A stretch of DNA of 64,000 nucleotides from NCBI GenBank assembly GCA_947179155.2, contig OX359265.1, positions 59,323,540 to 59,387,539 on the forward strand, in the 5' to 3' direction. A program made the position numbers and the translations under genes. Position 1 is the first letter of the stretch; each line of letters opens with the position of its first letter. Below, one piece after another: positions 13,601-26,480 of this stretch. The stretch is from Hedera helix. Its lineage: Eukaryota > Streptophyta > Magnoliopsida > Apiales > Araliaceae. The notes below the pieces were generated by a model. The model made no database searches and had not been told where the DNA came from. It saw only the letters and a program-made list of their open reading frames with translations.

Positions 13601-14391
13601 TCCTGCAAGTTGGTACGAGTTCGACCAAGGAAATGAAATCAGTTTGTATGATGAGTGCTCCATGTATTTGAACTCTTCTTGGAATTTGTCATTGTTTCAG
13701 CAGAACCACTATTGTTTCTTATTGGGAACCCAGGATATCTGAGGTCTACCTAGAGATCCATTTTGTGTTTCTCAACTCAGCATAAGTTTTCTATTTCTTT
13801 TTAGTCATTTGTGTGTAACATTTTCATGCATTAATACATTTAGAGGGGGTTGCTGGTCCTTCCGTTTACTCCTTGAGCCACTCATCCTCTTTTCATTTAA
13901 AACATTGGCAGGTTTGTACTCAGCGCTCATGGAAAAGGCCTTATGGTGTTGGTCTGCTGGTAGGTGGTCTGGATGAATCTGGAGCTCACCTCTATTACAA
14001 CTGTCCAAGTGGCAACTACTTTGAATATCAAGCTTTCGCCATTGGGTCTCGCTCACAAGCTGCAAAGACATACTTAGAGCGCAAATTTGAGAATTTCAGT
14101 GCCTCTTCACGAGAAGATCTATTGAAGGACGCTCTATTTGCTATAAGGGAAACTTTACAAGGAGAAAGGCTGACGAGCTCCATATGCACAGTTGCTGTGG
14201 TAGGAGTTGGAGAAGCATTCCAGATATTGGATCAAAAAACTGTACAAGCACTAATCGATGCATTTGAGATAGCAGGGGAAGAAGCTCCTACTACTGAGGC
14301 TGCTGCTCCGGACCAAGGTCCACTCGAATCAGGTCCTGCTGCTGACCAAGGAGGCCCAGCCGAGCCAGATGTGGCTCCTATGGATATTTGA
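10681..14391 (+). CDS. PAF1: 20S proteasome subunit alpha type-1 (PAF)
   Basis: Structural subunit of the outer alpha ring of the 20S proteasome, in cytosol and nucleus; it is not catalytic. Two exons, 10681-11031 and 13912-14391, give 276 aa, close to the family length as remembered. Exon 1 (117 aa) starts MFRNQYDTDVTTWSPAGRLF and carries the alpha-subunit signature GRLFQVEYAMEAV. Exon 2 starts VCTQRSWKRPYGVGLLVGG and continues through GNYFEYQAFAIGSRSQAAKT to an acidic/Ala/Pro-rich tail ending DVAPMDI, as in plant PAF. The donor CAG|GTTCAC and acceptor GGCAG|GTT meet in phase 0. The 2.88-kb intron holds no other recognised gene. Exon 1 is clearly GC-richer than its surroundings. Intact. A TATA-like ATTATATAGATA lies about 70 bp before the ATG. 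Confidence 0.97.
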
Positions 14392-15344
14392 GGATGTGAG
14401 AGCTGGCAACCATCTGTTAATCCTTGTCCTAGAATGAGATTTGCAAGACATGACCTCAGAAATGAGGTTACGATTATGGTTGGCACCATTGGCAACCCCA
14501 CTTTCTGGTTGGATGTTTTTTTGGTTATTTCTCCTAGTTTCATCGGGGTGCAAAACTGTCTCTCTAGAACTCCTGTTTTATTTTATATTTGGATAATGTG
14601 ATTAAGTTCCTTGGCGGATGAGTTTTATTAAGTAATATCCATTTGTGTTGTGAAGTTTGTTTTATATCTAGAGTTGAGCATTTAGTTCACCTTATTGTGA
14701 AGGTATTTGCAACTGAATTTGGTGGTCCATTTGATGAAGAAGATGGAAAACAGGAAATATGAAAAGAGTAAAATCTATATTTAGACAGACCAGGGAAACG
14801 ATGCCTGATGGTTAATTGATTACATTGGCATTCTTTGGAAAACTCCTTGAGTTTCACAGTTCATGCGTCTCTTGGATAGTCTTATATGGAATATGAAGCG
14901 GTTCGACACATTCGGCTTAACCACCATTCTTATCAAATTAGTGCTGCGTAATTGCTCTCTCATATGGTTTTAGATTTGGTCGTAGTAGTAGTAGTAGAAA
15001 ATTTCAATTTATTTCCAATTGAGAAATTTCATGGGATTACAGGAGATATGCTTCTTTGAAAATCTAATAGATGGTACACAATTCCTCTTATTTTTCTTTT
15101 ACCTTACATCCAAGTAACCATTTATTAATGCTATATTCCCTACATCGGGAATGCCCTTGTGATTATTACCATTTTAAATAAATTTGTAAACAAAAATTCT
15201 CTTAAGCATCAAGATGATGTTCAAAGGGCAACTTAGAAGTAGCTGCTCTTTGCCTTGGTAAGAATGACAATTGGCCACAACAATCATTAGCATCGTGAAA
15301 AATACATGTTTTCAGCACGTCTGCGATACCATTGCTCTTCTATT
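14392..15344. other. Convergent 3' regions of the PAF gene and the kinase pseudogene
   Basis: Presumed 3' UTR and downstream DNA of the plus-strand proteasome gene meeting the 3' end of the minus-strand pfkB copy. No further gene or element recognised. Confidence 0.5.
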
Positions 15345-18300
15345 TCAGATGGCATTTTTTACCAAAACAGGGACAGAAAGTCCTTTGGTCTTCATTTGTT
15401 CATACATCCACTGCCAGTTCTCCGGTGAAACCTCACCCCCAAGAGAACGAATGATGGACCCGCCAATGCATGAACCCACTCTGCAGCATTCCTCAAGTGA
15501 TAGTCCTTTACCAATCCATATAAAAACCCACCCACAAACAGGTCTCCAGCTCCCGTGGCATCAACCTCCTGAGTCTCCCCAATAGCTGGAACTCGAACAA
15601 CCTGCGACAGTGATAAAGTTTCATAAGAGTATTCAAAATGACTCCTTAATATAAATCTCAAAGAATTCCCAGCTGCAAAGATGGAGTAGGGTGATTACAG
15701 ATTTGCATGGTTTTAGTACAAGTTGCCACCAGCTGACTTTGAACTCCAAATTTTTTCAGTTTTTTCTTCTTCTTCTTTTTTTTTTGGGGGGGGGAGCGGG
15801 CTCGAAATTGATAGAAGTGCACATTACAGTTGCATCTCAGACTCACTAACCTCTTCCTTATGCTTCACAATACACCCATTGGGCCCTAACGTCACCACAG
15901 CCCATTGGCAGTGTTTGGCCAAAAAATCAAGTGCAGCCTCAGGATCAGCAGTTTCCTCCCCCCTAAATAGTAATAACGGACATCAAGCACATTTACTAGA
16001 GACTGCATCAAATATCACAAGCATGACATTTACCAAAACAATGATAAATACAACTTCAAGCTCCTTCTTTTTTCATTACAAACTGTTAGCATGATATGTT
16101 AGGCGAGCAATTGACAGTCATCTCAGCAGTTCAGTTGCTTCATCCTCATTGGCAAAACAAAGATCTATATTTCCCGACTCCAATAACTGTAGAAGTGGTA
16201 GTCTAAACTTCCTAACCATCTGGCCAAGGATAGAAGTATCAGATAATAGATCCAGAGATTGTATTTATAAGCAACCAATAAAACAAAGACAAAGTTTGAT
16301 GCCAATGGAATCATGTAATTTTATTCTGTTTATACACACTGCCACATGAAGAAATAAAGTAGCTTTGCCAAATGAATTGAAATATATCAGTTGCTTTTAT
16401 AAGTCATCCAAATATAGAAGAAGAAATCAAATGGAACACTTTTCATATATGATAAAGCATGTGCAAATTATTACCTCAAAACTGGCCAAATCTAGGGAGA
16501 TAGAAAGGCCCTCTTGTTTGGCAATTAGAATAGCTGCATGAATAACTTCTAAATTGTATACGCTATACCTCAATACCAACCACTGTAACATAAAGATATT
16601 TATATATTAGAAGTACGAACACAAGTGGCATTTTCTCTGGAGGCTACAAGCTTTTAGAATTTCTAGCCACCAGTACAAAATGTAAGGGAAAAATTAAAGT
16701 TCATAGTTAATGATACTACCTTTATGTCTACAATGCAGGTTGACATTTTATTTACAAAGTAACTGACATCAGTATATAAGACAAGTGTAATAACCTAATT
16801 ATCAAAGAACAAATTAATATGAGACATAATGAAGAAAAATAACAATAGATACACAAAAGTAAAACAAAGGGAAGGAAAAGTATACACCATAGGCAGTTAA
16901 CAAAAAAATCAAAGTGAGATATGTCTAACCTTGGAACCTTTAAAATCCTCTCTTGTTAATTCATCTGCCTGACAAAGGACAACATGATAATAACACATGT
17001 AAGCTCATCTTGATCTGCAATCTACAAGAACCTTAAAAATTACAATGACTAGGCTTAGACTACATAAATAGTATGAACCTGGACTTTAACAGCACTAGAG
17101 AGACAGGGTCTCATTGTACGATTCCCCAATGCATCAACCAAGCAAACACACTGTGCCAATTGCAATAAATTTTCAGCACTTCGCATCCAATAAATTAATG
17201 AAGCAAATGAAAGAAATAAGATATATTGGTAGAGGTACTAGCATGACATGGACCTGGGCGGTGTGTGTCCACTCTTCATCCGTAGTCTCGAGAGGTTCAC
17301 TCCATAAGAGCAGGCCCCAATTATTCCACAAGAGACTCCAAAGCCAGCAGCTAGGCCTCTAATAGTATTGGCTACACTCCCTCCAGCTATAGTCTTTGTA
17401 GGAGACAGATCACTCGGAGAAGAGAGGATATGGGTATTAACCTCACTGAGAATATGCTTGAGCTCTTCTACGGCAACCTGAGAATAGAAAATTATGTTCT
17501 GAGATGGCACAAAAACCTACTATTTTTCCCTTCATCAGAAGGAATGAATTGGGAATGAATAGGAGGGGGGGTCGATGATTCAACAAAAATATATTTAGTA
17601 TGAAACTGAATCCCAAAATGGAGACGACCACAAAAATAATACAAAGAAAGGAGCCTAAAATGAAGCAGAAGAAATAGTGAAAAATGAATCTATCATTTAA
17701 TTATGGAAACAAAATACAATGATCAGTTGCAAAAACCAAAGAAAAAGGTAGGTTAACTAAAGAAAATCCAAAAAGAAAAAGAAAAATATAGCAGATTGAA
17801 GAAGTAACATCCAAATCTCAATACAAGTGAATTTAATTATGTATTGGCACTTGTTGTAGAGGGAGAGAAGGCACTTGGCCCTAAATAACTACTGAAATAT
17901 CACTATATCAGTATTGACATAAAAGCAGCCAAACAATACATTAGATGTACGCCTAGAGAAAGTAATGGCTGAAAAAATGATCGGCCTTTGCTGTACACTG
18001 CAACAATTACTTGGAATAAATCTGGAGAATTATGGTTCAGAATTGACAACCATAGGCACAAAGAATTACTGATTAGAACACGGTGAGCAATTGGTTTATA
18101 CTAACACGAACACTAGGATGGAATGCAGACCTCAAATTCGCCAAAATATAAAAACAAAGTAAAACAAACAAAGAAATCTAAACGTTGTTGAAAATAAATT
18201 TCCGATCAGTACAATTTGTGTAAACAATTCTAATTATATGCTGACATTATCCAGATCAATGTTTTCCCAAACACCAAAGATCTCAGTTGGGGAGGGAATC

Positions 18301-18803
18301 CCCAGAAACAGTAAAGAATTGAAAACACAGAAATTGTGATCCTGCATTTATTTCCCTGAAACGTTAAGGTTGATAGTGCTAACCTCAGAGAGCGCAAAAT
18401 GAAACTATTTATCCACACCCTTGAAGAGCAATTAAACCCATATCAACATTAGTATGAAGAAGCTAATAACTTGTAGCAGATTAACCAATTCATTAAAATC
18501 CAAGAAATAACTAAATAGAACTAAACAATTAAGCATTACCCAAGAAAAATAAATTAAAGGGTTAGATATATTGTGCGTGTGAGTGTAATAGGGGGGGAGA
18601 GAAGGAAGGGGTACCGGGAATGAGCCACCAGGCTCACCGGGAATATGGGAGAAGAGAGTGGAATCGACTCTGGCCACGTGGTCCACCAGAGCAGCAGGTT
18701 GGAGGCCTAGTATCAGAGGAGGTGGAGGAGGAGGAGCACCCTTCACTTCTTCATTCTTCTTGTGGGTGTGGGTGTTGTTGTTGGGCTCCAATTCTGCTCC
18801 CAT
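15345..18803 (-). pseudogene. pfkB-type (adenosine/ribokinase-like) kinase pseudogene
   Basis: Plant pfkB-family sugar/nucleoside kinase. Eight exons can be traced: 18803-18615, 17477-17254, 17150-17079, 16968-16930, 16582-16475, 16219-16122, 15962-15851, 15601-15345. Conserved pieces include LILGLQPAALVDHVARVD, GGSVANTIRGLA, WLVLRYSVYNLEVIHAA, ESGNIDLCFANEDEA and the phosphate-binding motif DATGAGDLFVGGFLYGL. Lesions: exon 2 lacks roughly 15 codons after IGACSYG, where the family has a GDDEQG-type loop; a net +2 shift precedes the exon 2 donor; the exon 6 donor reads AG|AT instead of AG|GT; one base is missing in exon 8 after GLVK, so the expected GGSIIRSLGGEVSPENWQW is read out of frame. 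Sequencing error could explain the indels, but not easily the deletion and the donor change together. Confidence 0.8.
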
Positions 18804-18849
18804 AACTCCTCAGGATGAAGATGAAGAAGATGAATCTTCCCCTCCCTGA

Positions 18850-19530
18850 TTTCTATATTTTGCGCTCTCCTTTCCCTCTTCTGATTACTCCTTACGTAGC
18901 GGCGTAATTCAGAAAAGGGGTAATGTTAAAGGCAATTTGTTATTTTTAAAACAAAAAAAAAACATTGAATTTTTATAAAATCATATTTATATAATAATTT
19001 TATTTAGGAAGAACAGTAAAAACAGTTACTCTCTTAAGACTGTAGAATTTTCTTTTTTTTATATTTTATTTGTTTTATCTCTTTTTTTACTCACCTTCTC
19101 TTTCATAACCTCTTATCCTTTAAATATTAATTTTATTTTGAAAAATAAATTTTTTTACTACTTTATATATTGACTTTTTTTTGTTAATTATGTACATAAT
19201 TATATTTAATAATATTTTAACGATATATTTAATATAGTACGTTGATTTTATAATTATACCCAAACTCTGACATACATAATGGTAATTCAATATAAAATTT
19301 TCATAAAATAAGACAAAACTCTTTTATTTTTATATTTTACACATGCAATGAGTGTCTGTCGGATAATTAGTTGATATAAGGTGTCTTTTAGTGAAGTGAA
19401 TCTTACAAATTTATCTTTTTCTTTACATTTTTTTGGGTCTTTCATATATCTTATAATTTTAGCAAAGTTGTGAAAAATATATTCAACAAAAATGTTGTTA
19501 ATTTTAGTGGGACTACTAGTCTATTACATC
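18850..19530. other. Promoter side of the kinase copy and AT-rich spacer
   Basis: Upstream region of the minus-strand pfkB copy, then AT-rich spacer. Nothing further recognised. Confidence 0.4.
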
Positions 19531-19534
19531 AGTA

Positions 19535-20172
19535 TTTTTAGATCCAGACCGATTATCGAACTGAAAAAGGTACCGGGGGATAGGTCATTGGTCTAATCAA
19601 TGGTCAGACCGTTATTGAATCGGTAATATGTAATAAATAATAAATAATTAAATATATTAATTATTATTATATATTATATATAATATTTAGTAAATATGTA
19701 AACTTAATCAATTTATTTATATAAAAAAAATATTAAATCATGATTATAACTCAAAATTCAATACTCAAGAGTGATAAAATCAAATACAAATGAACATAAA
19801 CATCTCTAGGATACATTCAATCAAATTCGGTACAAAAAAATAAATCTATTTGTACATTGTTTACCTTATACAATTCAAATAAATAATAAATCTATATGAA
19901 AAGAAATATATTAAATCATGATCATAACTCAAAACTCAATCAATGATACATTTAATCAAGTTCAAATACTTAAAAAAAATTAAAAAAAAAAAAAAAAGGA
20001 GTGAGGTAAGGAATTGGTAAAACCAGTGACCGAGTCACTGGACCGATCAGTTTGACTGTTGGGTCACGAGTTTTGACCAAAATTAATTTTTTGGCTTTAA
20101 TCGGACAAAAAAACCGACCAATTTTAATTTTTTCGGTCAAATCGACGGTTCGATCCAGATTTAAAAATCACG
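19535..20172. mobile_element. Putative non-autonomous DNA transposon with degenerate TIRs
   Basis: The left end TTTTTAGATCCAGACCG is roughly inverted at the right end (CGATCCAGATTTAAAAA). GC-richer arms with GGTC/CGGTT motifs enclose a very AT-rich centre, the usual profile of an old plant MITE. Possible imperfect flanking duplication (ATCAGTA / ATCACGTA). No coding capacity. Family not assigned. Confidence 0.4.
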
Positions 20173-21790
20173 TAACTACACAACACTCTTGAGACACTAA
20201 TATCTTCGACCCCATTAACTTTTTGGATGTTAAAAGAAATTACCACAGTAAAACCTAGTCGGGAGCAAGCTTTTTAGTCGAGGATGATGGTTATTCCTCT
20301 TGGTTCTTTTATTTTTGTCTGCTTCAACCCTACTCGGCTTCAATTATGGAATTAGCTCAATCTTTACCTACTACTTCACTTTCATACAAATAAATATCAT
20401 TTAATTTTTTAAATCTATTTGTCGAATCTTAAAATACAACACTCCAGTAAATATATTTGATTAAACATAAAATTATTCTTTCAAAAATTGAAATAAATTT
20501 ATAGTATAATTTGAATTTTGAAATTTTACAAATTAATTATGATCAAAGTTAGAAGAGATTTTTTGTCGGATGGATGGATATAATATATTTAAATTTTAAC
20601 CGGCCAGTAATCCTAAACTTTTTCAAGATTCCAACTAACCAATTAAAGACAAAAAAATCCAATTAGTGGGATTGTTAATGGTGGATTATTGGTAGCTCTA
20701 TATATATTAGGGTTAGGGTTGCTAACGTTGGTTGGCACATGAGTAAATATTGGAGTAGTATTTTTGTAATCAATAATTAACCCCTAGTCACAGTCTCTTC
20801 CAGTATATAAGCTTGTTTGTTTGTTAAGCCTGCTCCATTTTAGCCCAACTACAGGTTGTGGCAGCAGTAAACTGTCCACATGCTTCCTAAACAAGAGAAA
20901 TAGAAGAAATTCAAACAACTGTGTATATGTCTGGCCCAAAACCTTACCCTCTAATTTGTACCCTTTTTACAAACCTCCCCATCATTTTTTTTTTAAATTA
21001 AAAAAAAAATATTGAAGAAGGAGTTTATGAAAAAGTGAGTTTTGCATTTCAATCTAAGTTTGATGAAGTGGGGTTGTGATATCTCAAATGTACCCAAAAA
21101 CAAAAATATTACAACTTTTACACCGAAATTTCAACAAACATATTAATTAGTGCAATTTAGTGGTGAGTTGAAATAAGATGGAACGCTTTCAAATTTAATA
21201 TTTTCGAAGTTAAAAGAGTTTAATGTATACAACTGTAAATTATTATTATTTTTAAAATAAAAAATATTCTCAAGTGTATGCTGCATGATATTAACTATTC
21301 ACTCATCTGTTTTAATTATAAGATTATTATTGATTTTTAAAAATTAATTTAATTTTTTTAAAATTTAAAATTTAAAAATTTATTAAAAATTATAAAACAA
21401 TAAATTTTGCAATAAATAATAATTTTCATATAGTTTACAATAGTCACTATTGTATTAACTAATATTAAAAGAATTAATATTAATTTTGAGTTTACAAATA
21501 TTTTAAGTTAATTTAAAAAAATTAATATTAATGCTCTTCTATTTTAAAATGAAGGAAATATTAATTTTTTGTCAATAATTGAAGATTTTTCGTTATAAAT
21601 AAAAAACTGATATTTTTATATAAAAATTAATATTTTTACATAATTTTTTATATATAAATAATGAGTAAATTTCACGTGTGAGATAGACTCGTATTTTTGT
21701 GTGAAATTATCAATTTCCTAAAAATATTGTAGACGAGACTGCGCTAAACAAATAAGTATTTACGAAAATCAGATTAGAATAACAATGTCA
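20173..21790. other. AT-rich intergenic DNA with a telo-box-like motif
   Basis: No gene recognised. A short TTAGGGTTAGGGTT tract near 20707-20720 resembles a plant telo-box rather than a telomere array. Otherwise low-complexity A/T runs up to the presumed transcription start of RER1 near 21.8 kb. Confidence 0.4.
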
Positions 21791-22606
21791 TTGTAGAGAG
21801 ATCGTATCCTACTTGTTCAATTCTTACTATTCGTCATCAGATTCACGAACGCGGAACACCTCGTTCTCTTGCCGTGTAAGTTTCATCCAATTTAATCCGG
21901 AATAAGAAAGAAAGAAGCATCGGTCAACTATTGCCTATCCGATTGCCGGAACCGTGAAACCCTAAATTTTACTTTTGCAGGAGGTGAGTCCCTCCCTTCC
22001 CCCTAAATTATATTGAATTTATTTTCTCACAATATCTGATGGTCTCATTGATTACTAGGGTTACAATTTTGGTCTATTTATAATTGTGAATGCTGGCTTA
22101 ATATGCAATCTTTTATTTGTTTAACTGGTTTTCTTATTCCAATTTTATCTCAATTGCTTATACATGATTTTTTATTTTTATTTTTATGATATAAGTGAAT
22201 GTTACATTTCTTTCCCCCGGCTGATTGCTTTTGTGTTTACGGTGAGTATGTGTTTTGTTGGAAAGCTAAGTTACTACTTAAGTTAGTTCATTAGAAACAT
22301 AATCTCTGGGTTCGTCATTATTAATTACTTCAGATACGGAGGAGTAATATATTCATTCAACTTGGCTTAACGACCAGTTTTTTTTTTTTTTTTTTTTTCA
22401 GAATGAAACTGGGTTTCTTTACTGTTGTACTCCGAAGTTATTATAGTCCTGAAATTCAGAATTTATTTTATCATTTTTTCTTTTATATCTGTCAGTTTGC
22501 TTTCCTGGAAAATAGAATACAGTAATGATCTTGAAACTAATGGTTCCTTAAGTTTATTGAGGTTTCATCTCTTTGGTTTAGCAGGAAGTTTAAAGCTCTA
22601 TTTTCC

Positions 22607-24849
22607 ATGGATGGAGTTGGGGGTGAAGGTTCCTCCGCAATGGCGCCTCTAGCTAAGTGGAGGAATGATTTCTCAAGGGCATTTCAATATTATTTGGATA
22701 GGTCTACACCTCTTCCGGTTCATAGGTGGCTTGGAACTCTTGTTTTTGCTGTGATATATGCTTTGAGGATTTATTTTGTTCAAGGGTTCTACGTTGTGTC
22801 TTATGGTCTTGGAATCTATGTTTTAAACCTGTTGATTGGATTCCTTTCACCTAAAGTTGATCCGGAACTAGAAGCATTGGATAGGGCTGAGTTGCCAACA
22901 AAGGAAACTGATGAGTTTAGGCCTTTCATTCGTCGTCTACCTGAGTTCAAGTTCTGGTGAGATTGTCATTTCCCACATGATCTTGCAATGTCAGATGTTA
23001 TTCTGTTTATGGAACTTTTTCCCCACTGCATTATTCTTCAAGTTTGGGTATTCTACCTTAGTTAGTTATTGGCTACTGTTAGTATGTAATTTATTTCATA
23101 TAAATGCCACATTGAAATAATTTGGAGAAGTTATGTTCTCATCATTGTTTACAGACTATAGTATCCTTATTCTCCATTTGCAGTAGTGTTTTATACCTTT
23201 GTATTTGAGCCACTGTTTCCTTTATAGACTCAAGATTCAAATCGCAGAGTTAGCACTTCTATCTTGAATGCTGAACATGTAAAAGAATTTATATGTAAAG
23301 GTCCGTGGTTTCACAAGGAATGAAATTTTGCAGATTCATTTGCTTATTGGTTGTAGTCACTTTGTTTTCGAATAAACCCATCAGAACTTGTGTTTGCATT
23401 CTATTTAGATATAAAAATATTGAAGTGCCTATCTTTCCTATGTCTACTGTATTGGTCAAGTGTTAGGTGAATATGGCTATCTCAGGATGGGAAATAAATA
23501 TTACCATGGGTGGGTTTTGTTAATAGTAGAGTTATTTTTAAGTCCTCATCAACAGCATAACTTTCTTTTGCATCTGTAACACATGGCTTGTTTTACGAGT
23601 TTCTTAGCCTTATTTTGGTATGCCAAGTGGTAATTTCCCGAATAATATGATAAACTTGTAACTGTTCATTTAGCTTCTTTATCGTAAATATTTATTTTTC
23701 CTGTGGTTGCTGCAATCATTTTCTTCTTATAAGTTGCTGCATTTTTTATGTAAACTAGGACAACTCTAGAAGGGATATACGTTCAGAAGTTGGGATGGGT
23801 TTTTAAAGCATTTTGCAATTAGGAATCCTTCCCGAGCAATATGATAAACTTGTAACTGTTCATTTAGCTTCTTTATTGTAAATATTTATTTTTCCTGTGG
23901 TTTCTGCAATCATTTTCTTCTTATAAGTTGTTACGCTGCGTTTTTTATGTAAACTAGGACAACTCTAGAAGGGATATACATTCAGAAGTTGGGATGGGTT
24001 TTCAAAGCAATTTGCAATTAGGAATCCTTCCCGAGCAATATGATAAACTTGTAATTGTTCCTTTAGCTTCTTTATTGTAAATATTTATTTTACCTGTGGT
24101 TTCTGTAATCATTTTCTACTTATAAGCTATGCTGCGTTTTTTCCCCTTTATTTTTTATGTAAACTAGGACAACTCTAGAAGGGATATGCATTCAGAAGTT
24201 GGGATGGGTTTTCAAAGCAATTTGCAATTAGGAATCCGTTTCCACCAAAAAAGTTTCATGTTGAGGTTTTATTTATATATGAAAAAGCTTTTGTTTTCAA
24301 GAGGTTGGCAGATGAGTAGTTAGTTTAAAGTCAAATCATGACTACGACTTACACAAAAGTGCAAATTTGCCTCATTATTGTTATCTATTGTTATCTACAT
24401 TTTCTTTGGCTTTCATTATTTTAGAAGCGATCAAGATATATTTGCCTCATCAGCTTTTATTTTATTTCATGGTTTCAGGTATGCAATCACCAAGGCCTTC
24501 TGTGTAGCCTTTTTAATGACCTTCTTTTCTTTGTTTGATGTTCCTGTTTTCTGGCCAATTCTTCTATGCTATTGGATTGTTCTATTTGTCCTCACAATGA
24601 AGCGCCAAATTATGCACATGATTAAATACAAATATGTCCCGCTCAACATTGGAAAGCAGGTCAGAGCTTAGTTATCCTAAATTTTCTTTCTCAGCCACAC
24701 TTCTCCTTTCTGTCAGTCCTCGATCAATTTATTGAAGTTGTGGTGAGATCATGTTTGGAGATTGTCATATTTAACCTGTTTTATTTGAATCTTGATAGAG
24801 GTATACTGGGAAGAAGTCTGCTGCAAGTAGCAGCTCATCAAGGGACTGA
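22607..24849 (+). CDS. RER1: RER1 Golgi-to-ER retrieval receptor
   Basis: RER1 is a four-span early-Golgi membrane protein that returns ER membrane proteins through COPI vesicles. Three coding exons, 22607-22956, 24479-24659 and 24799-24849, give 193 aa. Conserved stretches: FQYYLDRSTPLPVHRWLGTL, FLSPKVDPELEALDRAELPT, EFRPFIRRLPEFKFW, then YAITKAFCVAFLMTFFSLFD, WPILLCYWIVLFVLTMKRQI and HMIKYKYVPLNIGKQ. A short Lys/Ser-rich cytosolic tail (RYTGKKSAASSSSSRD) ends the protein. Junctions: TG|GTGAGA to CAG|GTATGC splits the Trp codon; CAG|GTCAGA to GATAG|AGG is in phase 0. A leader exon near 21.8-21.98 kb ending GGAG|GTGAGT and an acceptor near 22584 (TAGCAG|GAAG) suggest a 5'-UTR intron of about 600 bp. 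Intact. Confidence 0.95.
23637..24238 (+). repeat. Tandem array, 3 x about 196 bp, in RER1 intron
   Basis: Three successive copies start CCCGA(A/G)(T/C)AATATGATAA at 23637, 23831 and 24030 and end AATTAGGAATCC. Each carries ATGTAAACTAGGACAACT. They differ by a few percent, with a small T-rich insert in copy 3. Contained in the 1.5-kb intron before the exon at 24479. Confidence 0.9.
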
Positions 24850-25131
24850 AGTTGAAAATACTCCTTATAGGACATACAGCCTAGGATTGACACACAGACT
24901 GACAGTCTCATATTCTAGAGTTTTCGATGGAACATGTGTTTATATTTTAGATGTTTCCTAGAAGCAGGATGATTGTATGTTTCTGATACCTTTTTCTTGA
25001 AAAACCAAATGAAAATGTAAACCGGATGACTGGAATCCTAATAATTTTCTCCTTTACTATTGTATTTTGGTATGGACCATACCTGCTAGATGACAATATA
25101 TCTTACTTTGTTATGTGATATATATATATAT

Positions 25132-25549
25132 GGGGCATGATCCATAGCATGTATTTGCTATGGATTTTTATAGGGCATATACCATCTATACTATTAAAAA
25201 CAAGAAGGAACGACCAAGATTAGAATCTGAAAATCGACGTCCGCTACTAATAGTAGTGGATATTTAAAATTTTCAGAAAGTCAAACATTAAATATTATAT
25301 CAAAAAACTCAACAGATGACCCTAAATCGTAACCCCAAAAAATAAACTATATTTTATAATTAATAGGTCTTTTAATTAGTACTGAAATTAGATGTAACGG
25401 TTGTTTTAAAAAAATTTAAACGTCCGCTAATAATAGTAGCGGCCGATGATTTTTAATTTTTAATCCGGATTGTCTTTTTTTGTTTTCAATGGTATAAATG
25501 GTATTTGTTCATTTTTGATCCATAGCAAATACATGTTATGCATCATTCC
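25132..25549. mobile_element. MITE with about 33-bp terminal inverted repeats
   Basis: The left terminus GGGGCATGATCCATAGCATG continues TATTTGCTATGGAT. The right terminus, inverted, reads GGAATGATGCATAACATGTA then TTTGCTATGGAT. TATATATAT flanks both sides (25123-25131 and 25550-25558), compatible with a 9-bp duplication but low complexity. Internal motifs CGTCCGCTACTAATAGTAG and CGTCCGCTAATAATAGTAG are themselves short palindromes. Noncoding, about 280 bp downstream of RER1. Confidence 0.7.
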
Positions 25550-26305
25550 TATATATATTACATTTCAGTTATGCTGCCTTTTATTGAAGATAACTAAAAT
25601 TTTAATTTGATGGTGATTACTTCTCTTTTCCTGGTTAGTGTGCGTGTTGATACTCCGTGTTGGCAATAGTGTAGCCAATTCAACATAAATTACAAATAAA
25701 AATAGCACTGTATATGAATTGATGAGTGTTTGGGTTGCATCAGACCTGGACTCATTGTATTAAGAGTTGCCAGTTGGAGTCTTGATCATTCATCCGATTG
25801 GTATAACCACTTCCAACTACTGAAGAAGAAAATATAGGGTTATTATCACACCACAATAATACTATACATTACCAAATATGGATATACAGTGATGGCTGGC
25901 TTGGAATTTTTATATGGCCACGGGATCTTTATGTAACTGGCTTCTAAAAGAAGGCCGGCCAGCTAAGCTAAGCTCTCAACCAAAGGCATCTTCTCCTACC
26001 ATCCAAACTGCTATAAAAGCTTTCAACCTTGCAGCTAGTATAGAACTTACCTATCATATATATTATATATATATTCACACAAATGAATGGGAGAAGCTAT
26101 GTTTTAATCTTATTCTTATGGCCCTCCTCACAGTCGTCACGTCACCCCTACACTTGTCCGCATGTCAGCACCTGCAAAACCCTAGTTGGATTTCAATGGT
26201 ATGCGATGCACAGGCATATATTATTTGAATCCATTAAATAATTTTGTCAAGAGCAATAGTTGATGTAGTAGTATATGTTTTGCAGGTGAGAAAGCAGTAG
26301 GGATC

Positions 26306-26428
26306 ATGAAGAGTGGCAGAGTGAGGGGATTGTTGCCCAGAAGAGCACTTGTAGCTATAGCACCACCTGATCAGGCACCAACTCTGGAGCCAGAGTTTCG
26401 GATTGAAATTCTTGTGGAGCCAGAATGA
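26306..26428 (+). CDS. Small uncharacterised ORF or 3' exon, 40 codons
   Basis: Not recognised. An ATG-initiated frame encodes a basic start (MKSGRVRGLLPRRALVAIAP) and an acidic end (EPEFRIEILVEPE). The frame stays open upstream to an acceptor-like TTTTGCAG ending at 26285, so this may be the last exon of a small gene whose first exon I cannot place. Its composition is less AT-biased than the flanks. It could be chance or a worn fragment. Confidence 0.25.
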   Translation: MKSGRVRGLLPRRALVAIAPPDQAPTLEPEFRIEILVEPE

Positions 26429-26460
26429 TATTGAATAAACCTCAATAATTTGTTTGTTCC

Positions 26461-26480
26461 GGGGGGGGGGGGGGGGGGGG
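26461..26480. repeat. G20 homopolymer
   Basis: 20 consecutive G just downstream of the small ORF; the second long G run of the window. Length is uncertain, as for any long homopolymer. Confidence 0.9.

Noticed and set aside
20707..20720. TTAGGGTTAGGGTT as an interstitial telomere
   Set aside because: Barely two units of the motif; fits a telo-box or chance.
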